A stretch of 64,000 bases of DNA from Hydractinia symbiolongicarpus (Eukaryota; Cnidaria; Hydrozoa; Anthoathecata; Hydractiniidae). The translations under genes and the position numbers were made by a program. Location: the NCBI RefSeq assembly GCF_029227915.1, contig NC_079889.1:4838001-4902000 (forward strand). Reading direction: 5' to 3'. Positions within the stretch are counted from its first letter, which is position 1. Every line of letters begins with the position of its first letter. Shown here piece by piece: positions 9,768-21,000 of the stretch. The notes beneath the pieces are model-generated. The model was not told where the DNA came from and did not search any database. It was given only the letters and a program-made list of their open reading frames with translations.

Positions 9768-12717
9768 CTGAATGTTCGAGTGTTTTGATTGTTTTTGAAT
9801 TTTAAAATCTCTTCACAGAATAGATTATTGATTAATCGCTGCCTACAATCCTTGAAAGAGAATTGGAGAGTTCAATGTCATTGACTGTTGCAGGTTCCCT
9901 ACCCCACAATGAGCATGCGCCTCTGATGCATAGTAAAGTTGATCTTAACAAACTGAATGAGATCTTCGACCTTATAAAGTTGGTCGATTGTTGAACTGTG
10001 ACATCCCGCTTTTCAGCAATCATTTCTGATAGTCGTTTGTAAAACGCTCCACCCTCGCGACCCATTCCTCCATTTGTTGAGAAGACAAGGGGACTGAAGG
10101 TCCCATATTCCACGGTGTTTACTCGCTCGTTATAATGGGGTTTCCTTTCATCTTCATTCCTTTTGAAGCACTTGCTGAGCTCCAGACCCCTGTATCTTCG
10201 AGCACTTAGGTCAAAGACCCTTATATCGAAAAATGCTCTTTGCCCAGGAGTCCAGAACCCAGTAGCACTGATGTCCAAACGTGCTTCTCTGCTGCGATTG
10301 GCAGTACGATATTGAAACTGCTCGCCATCTAGAGCCATCAAGCTTGGTTCGCTTCGAACATTGACACATACCTCATCAATTAGCTTTGCTGTTATGTCGC
10401 GAATCTCATTGTGTCTTAATGTCACAAACCCTCCTTTCTTACAGGACAGCGCATGTGAAACATCAAAACTGCTTCCACAAATACATTCAGTGGGTAATCG
10501 AGGTAGGGTCCAGTTATATCGAATACGCAGTGCATCCTGGAACTGCTCTTGGTTGAGATCGTACGCAAGCTCTTTGATGGGAAGATTTGATAACCAGATT
10601 GAAGAACCGACTAGGCAATTGGAGTCGTTTTTTTTCTTTTGATCTTCATTCAACTCGGCTCTGACTCGCACCAGTTTCTCTTTATTTCGTTGGTTCTTCT
10701 CACTTTTAATCATTGCAATTGATTTTATTTCCCCATTTTCAGTGGTGCCAAGCATCTGATTCTGAAGGTAAAATGTAAACTGCTTTGAATTCTCGTGCTC
10801 TATCGGTGCAATTTCACAGACATTTTTAAGACCAAGTCCGCCCATCCGAGGCGGGAGGGACGGAAGATCTCCTTCTGTGTCGTTTATGACTTTCCCACCA
10901 GTGATGGCTGGTATAAATTGATGTCTCAAAATATCTTCAATTGGTTGGAGGTAATCTTCCATTTGAGGTATCGTTCGAATAAAGTATGAGTAGCGATGCT
11001 GAAAGCCACTCACATAACATGCATATGCCGCCTGTGGCTGGGTGACTGCAATCTGTGTCAGCAAGGTCAATTCATCAAACCAGTGTTTGACCCTCTTTTT
11101 GCAGTATTGATCTTTGGCTGTTTTACTTCCAATAACGGCGCCAAGATGTCTCTCACCATCTTTGGATATTTGTATATTTGTGCCTTCAAACACTGTTTTG
11201 GCAAGATCAAAATGTTCCTCTTTTACAATTAGCCATAATTTCATTGGCTGGGGAAAGTATTCAAAGTGTGGACCGATTGTTGTAATATTGGTCCACCATT
11301 GCTTCAATGATTGCAATTTTCCTGTTGATGTAATATCGTCCGCAAATGCTGCCATTTGATCTGGAACATCAGCAATTGTTGACAACATGATGTTAAGGAG
11401 TGGTGTAATTCCCATAGCATAAACTGCCATGCCAATTGGGTCTCCTTGATTGGTCCCTTCATTAGAGCGGAGTTCAATTCCACCAATGACAAACAATCTG
11501 GCAGGCACACGATAACAATTGACGACATAATTTGAGAACTCTGGACACAATATTTGCACATTGTGAAGAAGAGCTTTCCGATTAATGTTATTCAAAGCAT
11601 TAGCGGCATCTACTAGTATCACCGCCTCCGCTCCTTCACTTTCAAATGCTTTCCTCATCGAGTGGATTGCAGCCTCACTTCCTTCTTTTTGACCAGAACA
11701 CATCTGCACCCTGATCCCCGATATGATAACATCTCCTTTAACAATTGACATAACCAACTTTCCACAGATCCTTAGCACTTCCCCGACCCCAATGGGCCGG
11801 ACTCCTGGTTGCTTGTCAAGTGGTACTAACCTTGCAGCTAGAAAACCCTGCAACGATTGATCATTTATTTGTTGGGTGCAAAGTTTCTTTGTGAAATTTG
11901 CAATGGACGATTGTAAATCCTTGCCACACTCTCCATACATTTTCGATGTCAGCGGCCTTCTCCATCCATCAGCATCAAAACCAGAAGGACCCGAACCACC
12001 CTGTGTTGCCAATGCACCCTGTGTTGCCAATGCAGATTTTAGTACCACTTGCTCATCAATAGCATCAAATATTATCGGATTGATGTGTTGAACAAGGCCA
12101 TGCAGTAGATTGTAATCATTAGTATTTTGTCCTTTGAGATGCTTCTCCTTCAGTGTTGCAATTGTCGCATCGTCTAATGGAAGCACTTCTCCACCCATAT
12201 TGTTTGTAAGCAATTTGATTGCGCCATGCACATCACCTCTTTCCATTTTCTCCTTAAACTGTTTTGAGATTGTTTCAATTGTTTTCTTCTCCATAATTTT
12301 TGGCAGTCTTGATTGTAGTGTTTCTGCCTCATTCACCAACGCATTAATTTCCCCTCTATGCCATAAACACAGTCTTCTTTCCAGAGCTTTTACATGGTCT
12401 CTGGTTTTGGAGGTTTTGCTTGGTTTTTGGAGTAAAAGGGCTGGCATGATGTGAATCGCCTTCATAGATATCGATCCCAGCGGGCTATCTTCTACCCAAG
12501 CATTAAGCAATCTAGTTATTTCCCGGGTGAAGTCTTTGCCAGCGCCTACACTTGGGAGCATGAAAAGATTTTTCCCCCAGAAAACGATTTTTTCATAGCA
12601 GGAATCAAACAGTTTTGTAAAATCACTTCCCTTCACTTCACCCCAGTAAAACTGTTCAGGAGTTGTTACTTCCGTTGCATTGTTGTTAGAGTTTTCATGC
12701 ATAGGAACCTCTTCTCC
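9722..12717 (-). mobile_element. Non-LTR retrotransposon with restriction-like endonuclease (single ORF)
   Basis: The element reads right to left. Its 5' edge is where satellite identity stops (12717/12718), the ORF fills nearly the whole length, and AATAAA plus an A-rich tail form the 3' end. A single ORF with a central RT and a C-terminal zinc-knuckle/endonuclease is the plan of the early-branching REL-bearing LINE groups (R2, CRE, NeSL, Utopia-like). Clade was not assigned. No LTRs or terminal inverted repeats are seen, and no target-site duplication could be recognised between the A-tail side and the satellite side. The 3' edge could instead be at the A27 tract (9496). Confidence 0.8.
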
Positions 12718-12813
12718 TGTAGCGCATTGAGACTGGAAGGAATAGTCCAATAGTAACCTGCGCAGGCAGATGGAACCACGTGATCTACGTGTGAGGCCTT
12801 TATTAGACTGCAA
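9832..12813 (-). CDS. Reverse transcriptase with C-terminal restriction-like endonuclease
   Basis: Makes cDNA from element RNA at a nicked target. Numbering is from the Met at 12813 (993 codons, no internal stop or frameshift). Residues ~322-354 hold the RT entry block (LVPLDK...VRPIGVGEVLR). Motif A is VDAANALNN (401-409, catalytic D402). Motif B is NQGDP (455-459). Motif C is FADD (490-493). A zinc knuckle C777-x-C779-x7-H787-x3-C791 and RHN (800-802) lead into the PD-(D/E)XK-like nuclease, with RLD (D847) and FFDIR (D863; R865 where K is usual). A conserved C-terminal extension follows (YNERV, SFSLLRS). Residues 1 to ~32 are satellite-encoded and the next in-frame Met, residue 38 at 12702, is the likelier native start. 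No N-terminal zinc finger or Myb, as in R2, is visible. A small internal duplication (ALATQG twice, residues 261-272) is present. The intact frame suggests a recent or selected copy. Confidence 0.92.
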   Translation of the reverse strand: MQSNKGLTRRSRGSICLRRLLLDYSFQSQCATGEEVPMHENSNNNATEVTTPEQFYWGEVKGSDFTKLFDSCYEKIVFWGKNLFMLPSVGAGKDFTREITRLLNAWVEDSPLGSISMKAIHIMPALLLQKPSKTSKTRDHVKALERRLCLWHRGEINALVNEAETLQSRLPKIMEKKTIETISKQFKEKMERGDVHGAIKLLTNNMGGEVLPLDDATIATLKEKHLKGQNTNDYNLLHGLVQHINPIIFDAIDEQVVLKSALATQGALATQGGSGPSGFDADGWRRPLTSKMYGECGKDLQSSIANFTKKLCTQQINDQSLQGFLAARLVPLDKQPGVRPIGVGEVLRICGKLVMSIVKGDVIISGIRVQMCSGQKEGSEAAIHSMRKAFESEGAEAVILVDAANALNNINRKALLHNVQILCPEFSNYVVNCYRVPARLFVIGGIELRSNEGTNQGDPIGMAVYAMGITPLLNIMLSTIADVPDQMAAFADDITSTGKLQSLKQWWTNITTIGPHFEYFPQPMKLWLIVKEEHFDLAKTVFEGTNIQISKDGERHLGAVIGSKTAKDQYCKKRVKHWFDELTLLTQIAVTQPQAAYACYVSGFQHRYSYFIRTIPQMEDYLQPIEDILRHQFIPAITGGKVINDTEGDLPSLPPRMGGLGLKNVCEIAPIEHENSKQFTFYLQNQMLGTTENGEIKSIAMIKSEKNQRNKEKLVRVRAELNEDQKKKNDSNCLVGSSIWLSNLPIKELAYDLNQEQFQDALRIRYNWTLPRLPTECICGSSFDVSHALSCKKGGFVTLRHNEIRDITAKLIDEVCVNVRSEPSLMALDGEQFQYRTANRSREARLDISATGFWTPGQRAFFDIRVFDLSARRYRGLELSKCFKRNEDERKPHYNERVNTVEYGTFSPLVFSTNGGMGREGGAFYKRLSEMIAEKRDVTVQQSTNFIRSKISFSLLRSTLLCIRGACSLWGREPATVNDIELSNSLSRIVGSD

Positions 12814-12836
12814 AAGGCCAAATTACAGCATTTATA
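12777..12836 (-). promoter_or_regulatory. Possible retroelement promoter inside the first satellite monomer
   Basis: On the minus strand, TATAAA (plus-strand 12831-12836) lies ~130 nt upstream of the likely start ATG (12702). A palindromic E-box CACGTG lies at 12777-12782. A CCAAT box (plus strand) lies at 12746-12750. Spacing would allow a transcription start near 12800. This is motif-level evidence only. Confidence 0.35.
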
Positions 12837-13322
12837 GGACTGTGAACGTAGTTAAGAGTGTTCTAAGGCCACAGCGCTAAGGAGAACCACTTGGAACGTT
12901 GTAGCGCATTGAGACTGGAAGGAATAGTCCAATGGTAACCTGCGCGGGCAGATGGAACCACGTGATTTACGTGTGAGGCCTTTATTAGACTGCAAAATGC
13001 CATATTACAGCCTTTATAGAACTGTGAACGTAGTTAAGAGTGTTCTAAGGCAACGGCGCTAATGAAAACGACTTGGGACGTTGTAGCGCATTGAGACTGG
13101 AACGACTAGTCCAATGGTAACCTGCGCAGGCAGCTGAAACCGCGTGATTTACGTCAGCGGTCTTTATTGGACTGCAAAAGGCCATATTACAGCCTGTATA
13201 GGACTGTGAACGTAGTTAAGAGTGTTGTCAAGTCACAGCGCTAAGGAAAACCTCTTGGAACGTTGTAGTGCATTGAGACTGAAAGGAATAGTCCAATGGT
13301 AACCTGTGCAGGCAGGTGAAAC

Positions 13323-13384
13323 CACGTGATTTAATTGTGAAGCCTTTTATTGACTGCAAAAGGACATATTACAGCCTTTATAGG
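13323..13384. promoter_or_regulatory. Example of recurrent E-box and CArG/TATA motifs in the monomer
   Basis: The palindromic E-box CACGTG (13323-13328) and CCTTTATAGG (13375-13384) are shown here in one unit. The second fits the SRF CArG consensus CC(A/T)6GG and reads CCTATAAAGG on the minus strand, a TATA-like sequence. Both recur at the same place in most of the ~280 monomers. Binding is not shown by sequence alone. Confidence 0.45.
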
Positions 13385-15099
13385 ACTGTGCACGTAGTTA
13401 AGAGCGTTCTAAGGCGACGGCGCTAATGAAAACGACTTGGGACGTTGTAGCGCATTGAGACTGGAAGGAATAGTCCAATGGTAACCTGCGCAGGCAGCTG
13501 AAACCGCGTGATTTACGTCTGCGGCCTTTATTGGACTGCAAAAGGCCATAATACGGCCTTTATAGGACTGTGCACGTAGTTAAGAGTGTTGTAAGGCCAC
13601 GGCGCCAAAGAAAACCTCTTGAAACGTTGTAGTGCATTGAGATTTGACGGAATAGTCCAATGGTAACCTTTGCAGGCAGATGGAACCACGTCGTGATTTA
13701 CGTGTGAGGCCTTTATTAGACTGCAAAAGGCCATATTACAGCCTGTATAGCACTGTGAACGTAGTTAAGAGTGTTGTCAGGCCACAGCGCTAAGGAAAAC
13801 CTCTTGGAACGTTGTAGTGCATTGAGACTGAAAGGAATAGTCCAATGGTAACCTGCGCAGGCAGGTGAAACCACGTGATTTAATTGTGAAGCCTTTATTA
13901 GACTGCAAAAGGCCATATTACAGCCTTTATAGGACTGTGCACTTAGTTAAGAGTGTTGTAAGGCCATGGCGCTAAGGAAAACCTCTTGGAACGTCGTAGT
14001 GCATTGAGACTGGAAGGAATAGTACAATAGTAACCTGCGCAGGCAGATGGAACCACGTGATTTACGTGTGAGGCCTTTATTAGACTGCAAAAGGCCATAT
14101 TACAGCCTTTATAGGACTGTGCACGTAGCTAGGAGCGTTCTAAGGCGACGGCGCTAATGAAAATGACTTGGGACGTTGTAGCGCATTGAGACTGGAAGGA
14201 ATAGTCCAATGGTAACCTGCGCAGGCAGCTGAAACCGCGTGATTTACGTCTGCGGCCTTTATTGGACTGCAAAAGGCCATAATACGGCCTTTATAGGAAT
14301 GTGCACGTAGTTAAGAGTGTTGTAAGGCCACGGCGCCAAGGAAAACCTCTTGAAACGTTGTAGTGCATTGAGATTTGACGGAATAGTCCAATGGTAACCT
14401 TTGCAGGCAGATGGAACCACGTCGTGATTTACGTGTGAGGCCTTTATTAGACTGCAAAAGGCCATATTACAGCCTGTATAGCACTGTGAACGTAGTTAAG
14501 AGTGTTGTCAGGTCACAGCGCTAAAGAAAACCTCTTGGAACGTTGTAGTGCATTGAGACTGAAAGGAATAGTCCAACGGTAACCAGCGCAGGCAGGTGAA
14601 ACCACGTGATTTAATTGTGAAGCCTTTATTAGACTGCAAAAGGCCATATTTCGGCCTTTATAGGACTTTGCACGTAGTTAAGAGTGTTGTAAGGCCATGG
14701 CGCTAAGGAAAACCTCTTGGAACGTTGTAGTGCATTGAGACTGGATGGAATAGTACAATGGTAACCTGCGCAGGCAGGTGAAACCACGTGATCTACGTGT
14801 GAGGCCTTTATTAGACTGCAAAATGCCATATTACGGCCTTTATAGGACTGTACACGTAGTTAAGAGTGTTGTAAGGCCACGGCGCCAAGGAAAACCTCTT
14901 GGAACGTTGTAGTGCATTGAGACTGGAAGGAATAGTCCAATGGTAACATTCGCAGGCAGATGGAACCACGTGATTTACGTGTGAGGCCTTTATTAGACTG
15001 CAAAAGGCCATATTACAGCCTTTATAGGACTGTGCACGTAGTTAAGAGCGTTCTAAGGCGATGGCGCTAATGAAAATGACTTGGGACGTTGTAGCCCAT

Positions 15100-18000
15100 T
15101 GAGACTGGAAGGAATAGTCCAATGGTAACATTCGCAGGCAGATGGAACCACGTGATTTACGTGTGAGGCCTTTATTAGACTGCAAAAGGCCATATTACAG
15201 CCTTTATAGGACTGTGCACGTAGTTAAGAGCGTTCTAAGGCGACGGCGCTAATGAAAATGACTTGGGAAGTTGTAGCGCATTGAGACTGGAAGGAATAGT
15301 CTATTGGTAACCTTCGCAGGCAGATGGAACCACGTGACTTACGTGTGAGGCCTTTATTAGACTGCAAAACGCCATATTACGGCCTTTATAGGACTGTGCA
15401 CATAGTTAAGAGTGTTGTAAGGCCATGGCGCTAAGGAAAACCTCTTGGAACGTTGTAGTGCATTGAGACTGGATGGAATAGTACAATGGTAACCTGCGCA
15501 GGCAGATGGAAACACGTGATTTACGTATTAGGCCTTTATTAGACTGCAAAACGCCATATTACAGCCTGTATAGGACTGTGCACGTAGTTAAGAGTGTTGT
15601 AAGGCCACGGCGCTAAGGAAAACCTCTTGGAACGTTGTAGTGCATTGAGACTGGAAGGAATAGTCCAATGGTAACATTCGCAGGCAGATGGAACCACGTG
15701 ATTTACGTGTGAGGCCTTTATTAGACTGCAAAAGGCCATATTACAGCCTTTATAGGACTGTGCACGTAGTTAAGAGCGTTCTAAGGCGACGGCGCTAATG
15801 AAAATGACTTGGGACGTTGTAGCGCATTGAGACTGGAAGGAATAGTCTATTGGTAACCTTCGCAGGCAGATGGAACCACGTGACTTACGTGTGATGCCTT
15901 TATTAGACTGCAAAACGCCATATTACGGCCTTTATAGGACTGTGCACGTAGTTAAGAGTGTTGTAAGGCCATGGCGCTAAGGAAAACCTCTTGGAACGTT
16001 GTAGTGCATTGAGACTGGATGGAATAGTACAATGGTAACCTGCGCAGGCAGATGGAAACACGTGATTTACGTATTAGGCCTTTATTAGACTGCAAAACGC
16101 CATATTACAGCCTGTATAGGACTGTGCACGTAGTTAAGAGTGTTGTAAGGCCACGGCGCTAAGGAAAATGACTTGGTACGTTGTAGCGCATTGAGACTGG
16201 AAGGAATAGTCCAATGGTAACCTTCGCAGGCACGTGAGTTACGTGTGAAGCCTTTATTAGACTGCAAAAGGCCATATTACGGCCTTTATAGGACTGTGCA
16301 CGTAGTTAAGAGCGTTCTAAGGCGACGGCGCTAATGAAAATGACTTGGGACGTTGTAGCGCATTGAGACTATAAGGAATAGTCCAATGGTAAACTTCGCA
16401 GGCAGGTGAAACCACGTCATTTACGTGTGAAGCCTTTATTAGACTGCAAAAGGCCATATTACGGCCCTTATAGGACTGTGCACGTAGTTAAGAGTGTTGT
16501 AAGGCCACGGCGCCAAAGAAAACCTCTTGGAACGTTGTAGTGCATTGAGACTTGAAGGAATAGTGTAATGGTAACCTTCGCAGGCAGATGGAACCACGTG
16601 ATTTACGTGTGAGGCCTTTATTAGACTACAAAAGGCCATATTACAGCCTTTATAGGACTGTGCACGTAGTTAAGAGCGTTCTAAGGCGACGGCGCTAATG
16701 AAAATGACTTGGGACGTTGTAGCGCATTGAGACTGGAACAACTAGTCCAATGGTAACCTGCGCAGGCAGGTGAAACCACGTGATTTAATTGTGAAGCCTT
16801 TATTAGACTGCAAAAGGCCATATTACAGCCTTTATAGGACTGTGCACGTAGTTAAGAGTGTTCTAAGGCCACAGCGCCAAGGAAAACCTCTTGGAACGTT
16901 GTAGTGCATTGAGACTGGAAGGAATAGTCCAATGGTAACATTCGCAGGCAGATGGAACCACGTGATTTACGTGTGAGGCCTTTATTAGACTGCAAAAGGC
17001 CATATTACAGCCTTTATAGGACTGTGCACGTAGTTAAGAGCGTTCTAAGGCGACGGCGCTAATGAAAATGACTTCGGAAGTTGTAGCGCATTGAGACTGG
17101 AAGGAATAGTCTATTGGTAACCTTCGCAGGCAGATGGAACCACGTGACTTACGTGTGAGGCCTTTATTAGACTGCAAAACGCCATATTACGGCCTTTATA
17201 GGACTGTGCACATAGTTAAGAGTGTTGTAAGGCCATGGCGCTAAGGAAAACCTCTTGGAACGTTGTAGTGCATTGAGACTGGATGGAATAGTACAATGGT
17301 AACCTGCGCAGGCAGATGGAAACACGTGATTTACGTATTAGGCCTTTATTAGACTGCAAAACGCCATATTACAGCCTGTATAGGACTGTGCACGTAGTTA
17401 AGAGTGTTGTAAGGCCACGGCGCTAAGGAAAATGACTTGGTACGTTGTAGCGCATTGAGACTGGAAGGAATAGTCCAATGGTAACCTTCGCAGGCACGTG
17501 AGTTACGTGTGAAGCCTTTATTAGACTGCAAAAGGCCATATTACGGCCTTTATAGGACTGTGCACGTAGTTAAGAGCGTTCTAAGGCGACGGCGCTAATG
17601 AAAATGACTTGGGACGTTGTAGCGCATTGAGACTATAAGGAATAGTCCAATGGTAAACTTCGCAGGCAGGTGAAACCACGTCATTTACGTGTGAAGCCTT
17701 TATTAGACTGCAAAAGGCCATATTACGGCCCTTATAGGACTGTGCACGTAGTTAAGAGTGTTGTAAGGCCACGGCGCCAAAGAAAACCTCTTGGAACGTT
17801 GTAGTGCATTGAGACTTGAAGGAATAGTGTAATGGTAACCTTCGCAGGCAGATGGAACCACGTGATTTACGTGTGAGGCCTTTATTAGACTACAAAAGGC
17901 CATATTACAGCCTTTATAGGACTGTGCACGTAGTTAAGAGCGTTCTAAGGCGACGGCGCTAATGAAAATGACTTGGGACGTTGTAGCGCATTGAGACTGG

Positions 18001-21000
18001 AACAACTAGTCCAATGGTAACCTGCGCAGGCAGGTGAAACCACGTGATTTAATTTTGAAGCCTTTATTAGACTGCAAAAGGCCATATTACAGCCTTTATA
18101 GGACTGTGCACGTAGTTAAGAGTGTTCTAAGGCCACAGCGCCAAGGAAAACCTCTTGGAACGTTGTAGTGCATTGAGACTGGAAGGAATAGTCCAATGGT
18201 AACATTCGCAGGCAGATGGAACCACGTGATTTACGTGTGAGGCCTTTATTAGACTGCAAAAGGCCATATTACAGCCTTTATAGGACTGTGCACGTAGTTA
18301 AGAGCGTTCTAAGGCGACGGCGCTAATGAAAATGACTTGGGAAGTTGTAGCGCATTGAGACTGGAAGGAATAGTCTATTGGTAACCTTCGCAGGCAGATG
18401 GAACCACGTGACTTACGTGTGAGGCCTTTATTAGACTGCAAAACGCCATATTACGGCCTTTATAGGACTGTGCACATAGTTAAGAGTGTTGTAAGGCCAT
18501 GGCGCTAAGGAAAACCTCTTGGAACGTTGTAGTGCATTGAGACTGGATGGAATAGTACAATGGTAACCTGCGCAGGCAGATGGAAACACGTGATTTACGT
18601 ATTAGGCCTTTATTAGACTGCAAAACGCCATATTACAGCCTGTATAGGACTGTGCACGTAGTTAAGAGTTTTGTAAGGCCACGGCGCTAAGGAAAACCTC
18701 TTGGAACGTTGTAGTGCATTGAGACTGGAAGGAATAGTCCAATGGTAACATTCGCAGGCAGATGGAACCACGTGATTTACGTGTGAGGCCTTTATTAGAC
18801 TGCAAAAGGCCATATTACAGCCTTTATAGGACTGTGCACGTAGTTAAGAGCGTTCTAAGGCGACGGCGCTAATGAAAATGACTTGGGACGTTGTAGCGCA
18901 TTGAGACTGGAAGGAATAATCTATTGGTAACCTTCGCAGGCAGATGGAACCACGTGACTTACGTGTGATGCCTTTATTAGACTGCAAAACGCCATATTAC
19001 GGCCTTTATAGGACTGTGCACGTAGTTAAGAGTGTTGTAAGGCCATGGCGCTAAGGAAAACCTCTTGGAACGTTGTAGTGCATTGAGACTGGATGGAATA
19101 GTACAATGGTAACCTGCGCAGGCAGATGGAAACACGTGATTTACGTATTAGGCCTTTATTAGACTGCAAAACGCCATATTACAGCCTGTATAGGACTGTG
19201 CACGTAGTTAAGAGTGTTGTAAGGCCACGGCGCTAAGGAAAATGACTTGGTACGTTGTAGCACATTGAGACTGGAAGGAATAGTCCAATGGTAACCTTCG
19301 CAGGCACGTGAGTTACGTGTGAAGCCTTTATTAGACTGCAAAAGGCCATATTACGGCCTTTATAGGACTGTGCACGTAGTTAAGAGCGTTCTAAGGCGAC
19401 GGCGCTAATGAAAATGACTTGGGACGTTGTAGCGCATTGAGACTATAAGGAATAGTCCAATGGTAAACTTCGCAGGCAGGTGAAACCACGTCATTTACGT
19501 GTGAAGCCTTTATTAGACTGCAAAAGGCCATATTACGGCCCTTATAGGACTGTGCACGTAGTTAAGAGTGTTGTAAGGCCACGGCGCCAAAGAAAACCTC
19601 TTGGAACGTTGTAGTGCATTGAGACTTGAAGGAATAGTGTAATGGTAACCTTCGCAGGCATATGGAACCACGTCATTTACGTGTGAGGCCTTTATTAGAC
19701 TACAAAAGGCCATATTACAGCCTGTATAGGACTGTGAACGTAGTTAAGAGTGTTGTCAGGTCACAGCGCTAAGGAAATCCTCTTGGAACGTTGTAGTGCA
19801 ATGAGACTGAAAGGAATAGTCCAATGGTAACCTGCGTAGGCAGGTGAAACCACGTGATTTAATTGTGAAGCCTTTATTAGACTGCAAAAGGCCATATTAC
19901 AGCCTTTATAGGACTGTGCACGTAGTTAAGAGTGTTCTAAGGCCACAGCGCCAAGGAAAACCTCTTGGAACGTTGTAGTGCATTGAGACTGGAAGGAATA
20001 GTCCAATGGTAACATTCGCAGGCAGATGGAACCACGTGATTTACGTGTGAGGCCTTTATTAGACTGCAAAAGGCCATATTACAGCCTTTATAGGACTGTG
20101 CACGTAGTTAAGAGTGTTCTAAGGCCACAGCGCCAAGGAAAACCTCTTGGAACGTTGTAGTGCATTGAGACTGGAAGGAATAGTCCAATGGTAACATTCG
20201 CAGGCAGATGGAACCACGTGATTTACGTGTGAGGCCTTTATTAGACTGCAAAAGGCCATATTACAGCCTTTATAGGACTGTGCACGTAGTTAAGAGCGTT
20301 CTAAGGCGACGGCGCTAATGAAAATGACTTAGGAAGTTGTAGCGCATTGAGACTGGAAGGAATAGTCTATTGATAACCTTCGCAGGCAGATTGAACCACG
20401 TGACTTACGTGTGAGGCCTTTATTAGACTGCAAAACGCCATATTACGGCCTTTATAGGACTGTGCACGTAGTTAAGAGTGTTGTAAGGCCATGGCGCTAA
20501 GGAAAACCTCTTGGAACGTTGTAGTGCATTGAGACTGGATGAAATAGTACAATGGTAACCTGTGCAGGCAGATGGAAACACGTGATTTACGTATTAGGCC
20601 TTTATTAGACTGCAAAACGCCATATTACAGCCTGTATAGGACTGTGCACGTAGTTAAGAGTGTTGTAAGGCCACGGCGCTAAGGAAAACCTCTTGGAACG
20701 TTGTAGTGCATTGAGACTGGAAGGAATAGTCCAATGGTAACATTCGCAGGCAGATGGAACCACGTGATTTACGTGTGAGGCCTTTATTAGACTGCAAAAG
20801 GCCATATTACAGCCTTTATAGGACTGTGCACGTAGTTAAGAGCGTTCTAAGGCGACGGCGCTAATGAAAATGACTTGGGACGTTGTAGCGCATTGAGACT
20901 GGAAGGAATAGTCTATTGGTAACCTTCGCAGGCAGATGGAACCACGTGACTTACGTGTGATGCCTTTATTAGACTGCAAAACGCCATATTACGGCCTTTA

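Larger units (their letters stand above)
12718..14000. repeat. Left edge of the array: diverged monomers
   Basis: The first seven or so units carry many private changes: AAATTACAGCATTTATAGG for the usual CATATTACAGCC..., CGCGGGCAG, TTTACGTCAGCGG, and a one-base loss in CCTTTTATTGACTGC. They also mix A, B and D features. Edge units that escape homogenisation are typical of satellite borders. Confidence 0.7.

Noticed and set aside
10361-12753. Plus-strand ORFs of 64-106 codons within the retroelement
   Set aside because: Antisense shadows of the 993-codon RT ORF, with no domain motifs of their own.
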